DNA of 30,890 nucleotides. Origin: CAMTWZ01 sp964412365 (lineage in GTDB: Bacteria; Bacteroidota; Rhodothermia; Balneolales; HLUCCA01). Within the stretch, counting starts at the first letter, position 1. Every line of letters begins with the position of its first letter. The notes beneath the pieces were generated by a model. It was not told the DNA's origin and did not search any database. It saw only the letters and a list, made by a program, of their open reading frames with translations. The stretch spans positions 1 to 30,890 of the forward strand of contig CAYPOI010000024.1 of NCBI GenBank assembly GCA_964412365.1, in the 5' to 3' direction. The translations under genes and the position numbers were made by a program. This document shows, piece after piece, positions 1-6,734 of the stretch.

Positions 1-1
1 G

Positions 2-820
2 ACCCTACTGAATTCCCTTCTCGGCGTGAAATTGGCCATCGCCACGCATAAGGCTCAAACCACGCGTCACCGTATTCTTGGCATCTACTCCGACGACGAC
101 CGGCAGATCCTCTTCCTCGACACACCGGGAATTATTGATCCCCGTTACAAGCTCCAGGAAGCGATGATGAAAGCGGTGACCTCCGCTACCCGCGATGCCG
201 ATGTTGTGCTGCACCTCGTGGATGTGCGATATCCCGATGATGTCGACCTGGTGCGGAAGCAACTGAGCGGCGTCGGCAAACAAGTGATTCTCGGCTTGAA
301 CAAATGCGATTTGGCCGATGAGGAGACCATCGCCACATCGAAAGCCACTCTCACATCCGCATTCGGCTATGCCGAAATCCTCGAACTTTCCGCGAAAATG
401 AACACGGGGCTCGACACCCTTCTCGACGCCATCACCCGTCGTCTCCTTCCGTTTCCACCGTTGTATCCGAAAGATCAACTGAGTGAGAATCCCGAGCGGT
501 TTTTCGTGGCGGAACTCATCCGCGAACAGGTATTTCTGCAATACAGCGAAGAGATCCCCTATTCAGTGGCCGTCGACATCGCCTCATACGAGGAAGCGGA
601 AGAGATCGACCACATCCATGCCGACATCATCGTCTCCCGCGATTCGCAAAAGGGAATCCTGATCGGGAAAGGCGGTATCGCCCTGAAACGCCTCGGAACC
701 GCGGCCAGAAAAAGCATCGAAGAGTTCACCGGTCGACGAGCGAATTTGCAATTGTTTGTGAAAGTCCGTGAAAAATGGCGAGATAAAGACGCTTTTTTAC
801 GTGGATTCGGGTATCAGTAG
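2..820 (+). CDS. era: GTPase Era, 5'-truncated by the window edge
   Basis: Era is a ribosome-associated GTPase that binds the 3' end of 16S rRNA during small-subunit maturation. The reading frame is open from base 2 and begins inside the G1 loop (visible start TLLNSLLG), so the true start and the GxxxxGK residues lie before the window. The Era-type switch I region (KAQTTRHRI) follows, then G3 DTPG (visible residues ~40-43) and G4 NKCD (~100-103). The C-terminal KH domain carries the IGKGG loop at about residue 221 and ends in FLRGFGYQ, typical of Era. About 272 residues are visible, against about 300 for the family. GTG at 26 is an internal valine, not a start. The next gene is separated by a 386-bp regulatory leader, so era is probably not in the methionine operon. 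Confidence 0.95.
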   Translation, partial: TLLNSLLGVKLAIATHKAQTTRHRILGIYSDDDRQILFLDTPGIIDPRYKLQEAMMKAVTSATRDADVVLHLVDVRYPDDVDLVRKQLSGVGKQVILGLNKCDLADEETIATSKATLTSAFGYAEILELSAKMNTGLDTLLDAITRRLLPFPPLYPKDQLSENPERFFVAELIREQVFLQYSEEIPYSVAVDIASYEEAEEIDHIHADIIVSRDSQKGILIGKGGIALKRLGTAARKSIEEFTGRRANLQLFVKVREKWRDKDAFLRGFGYQ

Positions 821-829
821 AAATCGGTG

Positions 830-861
830 TTGCACCGTATCCGGAAATGACCGTATACTTG
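830..861 (+). promoter_or_regulatory. Promoter of the cysteine/methionine leader transcript
   Basis: A TTGCAC hexamer at 830-835 and TATACT at 854-859 are 18 bases apart, a good sigma70-type pair. Read as a Bacteroidota promoter, it is TTG (830-832) and TATACTTG (854-861), one mismatch from TAnnTTTG, with a 21-base spacer. The predicted transcription start is near 865-867, which coincides with the ATG of the 16-codon leader ORF, so the leader mRNA could be leaderless or nearly so. The promoter lies just after the era stop codon. Confidence 0.65.
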
Positions 862-866
862 TTGAA

Positions 867-917
867 ATGAAAACGAACTCCACCACGCCGATTTGTTGTT
901 TGATGTGCTGTCTCTGA
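867..917 (+). CDS. Cysteine-rich 16-residue leader peptide (candidate attenuator peptide)
   Basis: A short ORF, MKTNSTTPICCLMCCL, runs from ATG at 867 to TGA at 915-917. Four of its 16 codons are Cys (894-899 and 906-911) and an internal Met codon lies between the pairs. A promoter is directly upstream, and the stop codon is followed at once by RNA segments that can form competing hairpins and a terminator. The next genes make homocysteine and methionine. By analogy with classical amino-acid attenuators, ribosome stalling at the Cys codons would sense charged tRNA-Cys. That function is an inference. No Shine-Dalgarno is visible, and translation may start on a near-leaderless mRNA. I do not know a named family for this peptide. 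Confidence 0.6.
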   Translation: MKTNSTTPICCLMCCL

Positions 918-981
918 CAGGGCATCGGGTGTAGTTCATTCATTCCGCCGAGCCCTTCAATTTTCTTGCAGGGCTTTTTTT
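888..981 (+). promoter_or_regulatory. Transcription attenuator with mutually exclusive hairpins
   Basis: Four segments are visible. Segment 1 (CTGTC, 908-912) pairs with GACAG (916-920) across a 3-base loop, and CCGAT (888-892) can also pair with ATCGG (924-928). Segment 2 (AGGGC 919-923 plus TCGG 925-928) pairs with segment 3 (CCGA 948-951 plus GCCCT 952-956), giving nine base pairs with one bulged A. Segment 3 also pairs with segment 4 (AGGGCT, 970-975), forming the terminator. The first and last pairings cannot coexist with the 2:3 pairing. A ribosome stalled on the first two Cys codons (894-899) would cover segment 1 and free segment 2 to pair with 3, allowing read-through. A ribosome at the stop codon (915-917) would mask segment 2 and allow termination. 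Confidence 0.6.
951..981 (+). terminator. Rho-independent terminator of the leader attenuator
   Basis: AGCCCT (951-956) pairs with AGGGCT (970-975). After one mismatch, CAA (958-960) can pair with TTG (966-968) around a five-base loop. Seven T residues follow (975-981). It could also serve as the transcription end of era, but its 5' arm is shared with the antiterminator pairing at 919-928, which favours a regulated terminator. Confidence 0.8.
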
Positions 982-1009
982 ATGGCGGTGTTCTTTGGTT
1001 TTAAAATTG

Positions 1010-1124
1010 CTCTTATCAAGAAAGACGGAGGGACAGGCCCGATGAAGTCTTAGCAACCGCTCGAAAGGGGTCAGGTGCTAAATCCTGCTTAGAACAGCCT
1101 CGCTGGTTCTGGGAAAGATGAGAG
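1010..1124 (+). ncRNA. SAM-I (S-box) riboswitch aptamer
   Basis: The region carries the conserved SAM-I core. Helix P1 forms between CTCTTATC (1010-1017) and GATGAGAG (1117-1124), with one G-U pair. The conserved blocks ATCAAGA, GGAGGGA, CGATGAAG, AGCAACC and AGGTGCTAAATCC follow in the expected order. P3 pairs TAGCAACC with the GGTCAGGTGCTA side, and P4 is AGAACAGCC / GGTTCT. SAM binding stabilises P1. The riboswitch precedes methionine biosynthesis genes and is followed by an intrinsic terminator, so it most likely turns the operon off by premature termination when SAM is abundant. Confidence 0.95.
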
Positions 1125-1143
1125 AAGGTGGAACTCGTTTGAG

Positions 1144-1191
1144 AACCCTCTTCTGTCGTCTTGTATGAAGCGCGGAAGAGGGTTTTTTTTT
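1144..1191 (+). terminator. SAM riboswitch expression-platform terminator
   Basis: AACCCTCTTC (1144-1153) pairs perfectly with GAAGAGGGTT (1175-1184), a 10-bp stem, followed by a run of nine T (1183-1191). It begins 20 bases after the riboswitch P1 helix and ends 15 bases before the first gene. Part of the 3' strand of P1 (GAGAG, 1120-1124) can pair with CTCTT (1148-1152) inside the terminator arm, a plausible antiterminator when SAM is absent. Confidence 0.9.
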
Positions 1192-1206
1192 GCTTAAACG
1201 ATTCTG

Positions 1207-1695
1207 ATGAAAACGACATTCAATAGCTGGTACGACCAAAAAATGTATGCCACGCCCGAACTCGCGGCCGAGACGGAGCGCGTGGAGACATTACTCGAAC
1301 AGGTGAAAACCATCGCCGTGGTAGGCATTTCCAAAAACGTGCAGAAAGACAGTTATTTCGTAGCCCGTTACCTGAAAAACGCCGGGTATCGTGTGATTCC
1401 GGTGAACCCGACCACGACCGAACTCCTCGATCAGGTCTGCTACCCAGACCTAGCCAGCATCCCCGAAAAAGTGGATGCGGTGGATATTTTTCGTCGCCCA
1501 GAAGACATTCCGGCGACGGTGAAGGAAGCGCTCGCGCTCAAGCCTCTTGTGATCTGGTGTCAACTTGGCACCGGCGACCACCCTGAGCTCAAAGCCGAGG
1601 TGGAATCACAGGGAATCGCGTTCATCCAGAACCGATGTATGAAGGTGGATCACCAATTTCTGATCCGCCCAAAATCCGACACCAAAACCGCTTAA
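1207..1695 (+). CDS. CoA-binding domain protein (YccU-like, Rossmann fold)
   Basis: This 162-residue protein matches the small CoA_binding_2 family, related to the CoA-binding domain of succinyl-CoA synthetase. The Rossmann-type nucleotide motif AVVGISKN lies at about residues 38-45, followed by the family pattern GYRVIPVNPT (~59-68). Conserved features of the second half include VDIFRRPED (~96-104) and the late NRCMKVDH segment (~145-152). The biochemical role of this family is not established. The ATG at 1207 is 15 bases after the riboswitch terminator; an in-frame ATG at 1243 is an alternative start, but the longer form fits the family length better. As the first gene after the SAM riboswitch it should be co-regulated with metY, metX and thrA. 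Confidence 0.85.
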   Translation: MKTTFNSWYDQKMYATPELAAETERVETLLEQVKTIAVVGISKNVQKDSYFVARYLKNAGYRVIPVNPTTTELLDQVCYPDLASIPEKVDAVDIFRRPEDIPATVKEALALKPLVIWCQLGTGDHPELKAEVESQGIAFIQNRCMKVDHQFLIRPKSDTKTA

Positions 1696-1725
1696 AAAAA
1701 TTATCAATCAGTTAGGGAAATCAAC

Positions 1726-3209
1726 ATGTCTAAGAACGGAAAACAACGTCAGTACAAATTCGAAACCTTGCAGCTTCATGCAGGTCAAGCGCCGGACCCA
1801 GCGACCAATTCGCGTGCCGTGCCCATCTATCAAACCACATCCTATGTGTTCAACGACACCGAGCATGCCGCCACGCTGTTCGCGTTGAAGGATTTCGGAA
1901 ATATCTACACCCGGATCATGAACCCGACGACGGATGTGTTCGAGAAACGCATCGCAGCCCTCGAAGGCGGAGCCGCCGCTGTGGCCACATCCTCCGGTCA
2001 AGCGGCTCAGTTCCTGGCCATCACCACCATCGCGCAAGCCGGAGACAACATCGTGTCCACCAGCTTCCTGTATGGCGGAACCTACAACCAGTTCAAAGTG
2101 GCCTTGCCACGTCTGGGCATCCACGTGAAATTCGTGGAAGAAGACAGCATCGCGGCGTACGAAGCGGCCATCGATGAGAACACGAAAGGCATCTATGTGG
2201 AATCGATCGGGAATCCACGTAACAACGTGCCTGATTTCGACGGACTCTCCGCTTTGGCAAAAAAACACGGCATTCCGCTGATCGTGGACAACACGTTCGG
2301 TGCAGGCGGCGCCATCGCGAAACCCATCAAATGGGGCGCGAACATCGTCGTCGAATCGGCCACGAAATGGATCGGCGGTCACGGAACGTCGATTGGCGGA
2401 GTGGTGGTCGACGCTGGCAACTTCAACTACGGCAACGGCAAATTCCCGCTGTTCACCGATCCAGCTCCAGGCTACCATGGGTTGAATTTCTGGGAAGTGT
2501 TCGGCGATAAAGGTCCGTTCGGAAACATCGCCTTTGCGATCCGCGCCCGCGTGGAAGGGTTGAGGGATTTCGGACAGTCGCAATCCCCCTTCAATAGTTT
2601 CATGTTGCTTCAAGGCCTCGAAACCTTGTCGTTGCGCGTCGAACGCCATACACAAAACGCGCTTGAACTGGCCAAGTGGTTGCAAAAACAAGACGCGGTG
2701 GCGTGGGTGAGCTATGCCGGACTCGAAGACCATCCGTTCCACGAGCGGGCGAAAACGTACCTAGAGCCAGGGAAATTCGGTGCGGTACTCACGTTCGGTA
2801 TCAAAGGTGGTTATGAAGCGGGACGAACCTTCATCGAAAGCCTGCAACTGGCCAGCCACGTGGCGAACGTGGGGGATGTGAAAANNNNNNNNNNNNNNNN
2901 NNNNNNNNNNNNNNNNNNNNNNNNNNNNNNNNNNNNNNNNNNNNNNNNNNNNNNNNNNNNNNNNNNNNNNNNNNNNNNNNNNNNTTCATCGAAAGCCTGC
3001 AACTGGCCAGCCACGTGGCGAACGTGGGGGATGTGAAAACCCTGGTCATCCATCCGGCGTCCACTACGCACCAACAATTGAGCGATGCGGAACAGATTAC
3101 GAGCGGTGTCACCTCCGACCTCATCCGCGTTTCGGTAGGTATCGAACACATCGACGACATCAAACTCGATTTCGAAGAAGCCTTCGCTTCAGTGAAGGTG
3201 ACTGCCTAA
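1726..3209 (+). CDS. metY: O-acetylhomoserine sulfhydrylase (split by an assembly gap)
   Basis: MetY is a PLP enzyme that makes homocysteine from O-acetylhomoserine and sulfide. The N-terminal 386 residues show the Cys/Met-metabolism PLP fold, including YTRIMNPT (~61-68), the phosphate-binding SSGQAA region (~89-94), VDNTFG (~187-192) and the PLP lysine K214 in SATKWIGGHG. A 100-N gap (2885-2984) interrupts the gene. The 55 bases before the gap (2830-2884) are repeated exactly after it (2985-3039). Joining 1726-2884 to 3040-3209 gives an uninterrupted 442-residue protein, normal for MetY, with the C-terminal motif LVIHPASTTH. As written, the gap and duplicate add 155 bases and shift the frame. 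I judge the gene intact in the organism. It starts 30 bases after the CoA-binding gene and ends 3 bases before metX. Confidence 0.95.
2830..2884 (+). repeat. Left copy of the 55-bp gap-flanking duplication
   Basis: This 55-bp sequence abuts the left side of the N gap and is identical to 2985-3039 on the right side. It is the overlapping end of two contigs that were scaffolded but not merged, not a biological repeat. Confidence 0.93.
2885..2984. other. Assembly gap of exactly 100 N
   Basis: One hundred consecutive N bases mark a scaffold join of conventional unknown length. The frame restoration of metY on collapsing the flanking duplication indicates that no real sequence is missing and that the true distance is an overlap of 55 bases. 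Confidence 0.98.
2985..3039 (+). repeat. Right copy of the 55-bp gap-flanking duplication
   Basis: It is identical over 55 bp to 2830-2884. A GTG within it (3015) opens an apparent small ORF that is simply the C-terminal part of metY. Confidence 0.93.
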
Positions 3210-3212
3210 TTC

Positions 3213-4226
3213 ATGAACAACGGAATCCGGATCCATCACCATCCACACCCGTTCACCACGGAATCGGGGCATGTCTTTCCTGAATTGGAGATTGCCTACA
3301 AGACCTGGGGAACGTTGAATGAAACGGCCGACAACGCCGTGCTCATCTGCCATGCCCTTACCGGGCATGCGGCAGCGGATGAATGGTTTCCGGGTCTGTT
3401 CGACAAAGATGGGATTCTAAATCCATCGCGTCAGTTCATCATCTGCTCGAACGTGTTAGGGAGCTGCTACGGCACTACGGGTCCACGGACCGGTAGTGCC
3501 CGTGGTGGCGATTTCCCTGTGGTCACCATCCGCGACATGGTTCGCGTGGAACAACTCCTGCTCGATGCCCTCGGCGTACGCGGCATCGAATTGGCCATCG
3601 GCGGCTCGATGGGCGGCATGCAAGTGCTGGAATGGAGCGTGATGGACAACCGGGTTCGCAGCATGATGCTCATCGCCATGGGGAAAGCCCATTCGGCTTG
3701 GGCCATCGGAATTGGCGAAGCGCAACGCCAAGCCATTTATGCCGATCCGAATTGGAACGGCGGACATTACCCAGCGGATTCGCCCCCTGCCGCAGGACTT
3801 TCCTCCGCGCGTCAGATGGGCATGGTGTTTTATCGAAGCGCGGAATCCTTCGAACGACGATTCGGGCGTGATGCGCAACCTGGACATCCAGAGCTATTCA
3901 AGGTGCAATCCTACTTGAATTATCAAGGCGCGAAACTGGTGGATCGGTTTGATGCGGTCACGTACGTGCGACTCACTCAGGCCATGGATTCGCATGATAT
4001 CGCACATGGACGAGGCTCCTTCGAGGATGTGCTCGGTGCGGTCACCATCCCCGCTTTGGTTTTGGGGATTTCGTCGGACGCATTGTATTGGCCATGGGAA
4101 CAAAAAGAACTCGCCCGCTTGTTGGGCAACGGAACGTATTCGGAATTGAACTCGGATGAAGGGCATGATGCCTTTCTGATCGAGTTTCCCAAAATGGTGT
4201 CGGCTTATCGCAATTGGAACAAATGA
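3213..4226 (+). CDS. metX: Homoserine O-acetyltransferase
   Basis: MetX is an alpha/beta-hydrolase-fold acyltransferase that activates homoserine, normally with acetyl-CoA, to feed MetY. The 337-residue protein has the family motif YKTWG near residue 30, CHALTG near residue 48, the oxyanion/NVLGSCYGTTGP segment, and the nucleophile elbow IGGSMGGMQ with Ser132. The other triad members are Asp289 (SSDALYWP) and His318 (EGHDAFLIE), so it looks catalytically intact. Some MetX-family proteins use succinyl-CoA; sequence reading alone does not exclude that, but the pairing with metY favours acetylation. It starts 3 bases after metY, and its stop codon overlaps the thrA start in an ATGA, suggesting translational coupling. 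Confidence 0.95.
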   Translation: MNNGIRIHHHPHPFTTESGHVFPELEIAYKTWGTLNETADNAVLICHALTGHAAADEWFPGLFDKDGILNPSRQFIICSNVLGSCYGTTGPRTGSARGGDFPVVTIRDMVRVEQLLLDALGVRGIELAIGGSMGGMQVLEWSVMDNRVRSMMLIAMGKAHSAWAIGIGEAQRQAIYADPNWNGGHYPADSPPAAGLSSARQMGMVFYRSAESFERRFGRDAQPGHPELFKVQSYLNYQGAKLVDRFDAVTYVRLTQAMDSHDIAHGRGSFEDVLGAVTIPALVLGISSDALYWPWEQKELARLLGNGTYSELNSDEGHDAFLIEFPKMVSAYRNWNK

Positions 4227-6664
4227 AATTACATGTCTTGAAATTCGGCGGCAGCTCTGTCGCCACCCCGGCCCGCATCCAAAACTCGGTGACCATTGTC
4301 AAAAAACGTCTCAATGAGGTGAAGGTAGCCGTTGTGGTTTCCGCCCTTGGCGGGGTGACGGATGAATTGATCGCCATCATGGATAAGGCCTGCGGAAACG
4401 ATGCCCAATGGTCGGCCCGCTTCGACCATTTGCGGAAACGGCATTACGATTCAGCGCAAGAGTTGACCACGGGCTCAGACACCGCCGATCTTCTCGCGGC
4501 CTTGAACGAACTTTTCGAAGAATTCCTCAACCAGCTTCATCACATCCGCTTGGCCGGAAAAATCAGTGCCAAGCAGCGCGACCATGTGTTGTCGTTCGGC
4601 GAACGTCTCTCCTGCCGCATTTTCGCCGCCGCCTTGCGCGAGAACGGCGTGAAAGCCCAAAGTTTTGAATCACAGCATTTCGTGCGCACAAACAATCGCT
4701 TCGGCGATGCGGATGTCGACAATCTCGTGACCATGGAATTGGTGCGGAAGTTGCTCGGTCCGGCCAATGGGACCGTACCCGTCATTACGGGCTTCATCGG
4801 TGCCACGGTTGATAACGAAATCACGACCTTGGGTCGATCCGGATCCGATTATACGGCCGGTTTGATGGGCGAAGCGCTCGGCGCGGATGTGGTCGAAATC
4901 TGGACGGATGTGAATGGGGTCTTAACTGCCGATCCGAACGTGGCGTCCACGGCGGTCACCATCCCCCGCCTCCAGTATGCGGAAATCGCGGAAATGGCCC
5001 ATTTCGGCACCAAAGTGCTGCATCCGCGCACGGTGCTTCCGTTGGAAGAGCTGAACATCCCCATCCTCATCAAAAACTCCTTCGAACCGGAGCACGAGGG
5101 CACCCTCATCACGCATGAGTACAGCCGCACAAACGGAATGCTCAAATCGGTGTCGCTGAAAAAAGATATCCTGCTGTTCGGACTCAAAAGTAAAGGTCTC
5201 GACCGCATCGACGGATTGCTTCCGCGCGCCATGCACGCCCTCAGAGACGCGGGCATTCCGGTTCTGTTCAATTCCGCGGCATCGGCCGATTTCGGAATCA
5301 CGTTCGCCATTCCGGACCATAAAGAAGTCCATGCCCGCGAGATACTGCTTGCCGCATTCGAACCGGAATACCGCAAAGGATTGATTGATGAGGCCATCAC
5401 ATTGGACCAAGTGAGCTTGGTGACGGTGATCGGCGATCGACTGATCCACGATCTGGGCTTATCCGGCGCCGTTTTGTCCGTATTAGGAGAAAATCATATC
5501 GCGCCGTTGGCCGTTGCGAAAGGGGTGGCAAACCGTCACTTGAGTCTGGTTTTGAAAAACGAGCAAGCCCGTACGGCAGTGATTCTGCTGAACGATCATT
5601 TCTGCGTGCATGCCGAGCGTGTGCGTCTGTTTGTTGCCGGCACCGGAACCATCGGTGGTGAATTGCTTGTCCAGTTGGGTGATGTGACCAATGAGGAATA
5701 CGATTTGTCGGTGGTCGGTGCGTGCGACGGACAACGAATGATCTGGAATCCATCCGGATTGAACCCGATCGATGTGGAACGACTCTTGTCTGAAGGCGTT
5801 GTAACGGATTGGGATCACATCATCAAAACATTGGTGAATGATTTCGCCTACCGGACCATCTTCGTAGATGCGACCGGAAGTGCGGAAGTAGCCCGACTCT
5901 ACACGAAATTGCTCAAAGCCGGCATCCATATCGCTACACCGAGCAAACGTGCGAACACCTTCGAGCAGTCGTACTTCGATACGCTGATGGAGTACACGCA
6001 AGGAAAATCGACCCACTACTTGTTTGAAACGACCGTCGGCGCAGGCCTTCCGGTCATCCAGACCATCAAGGATCTGATGCGGTCTGGCGACACCATCACC
6101 AAAATCACAGGCGTGGTGTCTGGGACCATGACCTACCTGTTTGATCAGCTGCAAAAGGGCGAGCCGTTCGGAGAAACCCTGCGCCGCGCACGTCGCCTCG
6201 GATACGCCGAACCCGACCCGCGCGACGATCTGTCTGGCGAGGACGTGGTGCGCAAATTCATCACTTTGGCCAGGGCATCGGGCATCCGTCTCGAGCGTTC
6301 GGATGTATCGGTCGAAAATCTGACTCCGGCCGAGTTGCGTCACCTTTCCACTGATGAATTCCTGGATCAAGTGACCGCATACAATGATGTGTGGAAAGAC
6401 CGGGTGGAAGTGGCATCGAAAGCAGATCAAGTGCTTCGTTATGTGGGAACGTTGGAGAATGGAAAAATCCGCATCGGCGTGGAAGCCGTGCCGAAAACCT
6501 CACCCCTTGGATCGTTGCAAGGCATCGATAACCAAATCGCCATCTTCACGAGACGGTACCAGACATCACCGATGATCATCCAAGGTCCGGGCGCCGGAAA
6601 AGACGTGACCGCGGCCGGATTGCTGGCCGACATCCAGAAAATTGCGATCCGCATCGTCCGGTAA
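4223..6664 (+). CDS. thrA: Bifunctional aspartokinase / homoserine dehydrogenase
   Basis: The protein catalyses the first and third steps of the aspartate pathway: phosphorylation of aspartate and NAD(P)H-dependent reduction of aspartate semialdehyde to homoserine, the substrate of MetX. From the ATG at 4223 it has 813 residues, the usual length of the fused enzyme. The kinase domain opens with KFGGSSV (7-13), includes TTLGRSGSD (~201-209) and ends near KVLHPRT (~263). ACT-type regulatory sequence fills ~305-455. The dehydrogenase begins near 465 with the nucleotide loop GTGTIGG (~473-479), then SGTMTYLFDQL (~632) and DLSGEDVVRK (~668-677). I prefer 4223 over the in-frame ATG at 4214 because it gives the family N-terminus and an ATGA overlap with metX. 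Threonine inhibition is likely but not provable here. Confidence 0.95.
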   Translation: MKLHVLKFGGSSVATPARIQNSVTIVKKRLNEVKVAVVVSALGGVTDELIAIMDKACGNDAQWSARFDHLRKRHYDSAQELTTGSDTADLLAALNELFEEFLNQLHHIRLAGKISAKQRDHVLSFGERLSCRIFAAALRENGVKAQSFESQHFVRTNNRFGDADVDNLVTMELVRKLLGPANGTVPVITGFIGATVDNEITTLGRSGSDYTAGLMGEALGADVVEIWTDVNGVLTADPNVASTAVTIPRLQYAEIAEMAHFGTKVLHPRTVLPLEELNIPILIKNSFEPEHEGTLITHEYSRTNGMLKSVSLKKDILLFGLKSKGLDRIDGLLPRAMHALRDAGIPVLFNSAASADFGITFAIPDHKEVHAREILLAAFEPEYRKGLIDEAITLDQVSLVTVIGDRLIHDLGLSGAVLSVLGENHIAPLAVAKGVANRHLSLVLKNEQARTAVILLNDHFCVHAERVRLFVAGTGTIGGELLVQLGDVTNEEYDLSVVGACDGQRMIWNPSGLNPIDVERLLSEGVVTDWDHIIKTLVNDFAYRTIFVDATGSAEVARLYTKLLKAGIHIATPSKRANTFEQSYFDTLMEYTQGKSTHYLFETTVGAGLPVIQTIKDLMRSGDTITKITGVVSGTMTYLFDQLQKGEPFGETLRRARRLGYAEPDPRDDLSGEDVVRKFITLARASGIRLERSDVSVENLTPAELRHLSTDEFLDQVTAYNDVWKDRVEVASKADQVLRYVGTLENGKIRIGVEAVPKTSPLGSLQGIDNQIAIFTRRYQTSPMIIQGPGAGKDVTAAGLLADIQKIAIRIVR

Positions 6665-6734
6665 TCGACAAAAAAGGTTCGGGATTCATCAATCGAGGAA
6701 AAGCATGGGTTGCCATTGAAGGGTATGTTTGGTA

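Noticed and set aside
1708..2742. 344-codon open frame antisense to metY
   Set aside because: It mirrors the codon bias of metY, has low-complexity composition rich in His/Gly/Arg, and matches no family I know; metY is unambiguous.
3015..3209. Separate 64-codon gene after the N gap
   Set aside because: It is the C-terminus of metY, detached only by the scaffold gap and the duplicated contig end.
5483..6430. 315-codon open frame antisense to thrA
   Set aside because: It lies fully inside the homoserine dehydrogenase part of thrA and shows no recognisable domain.
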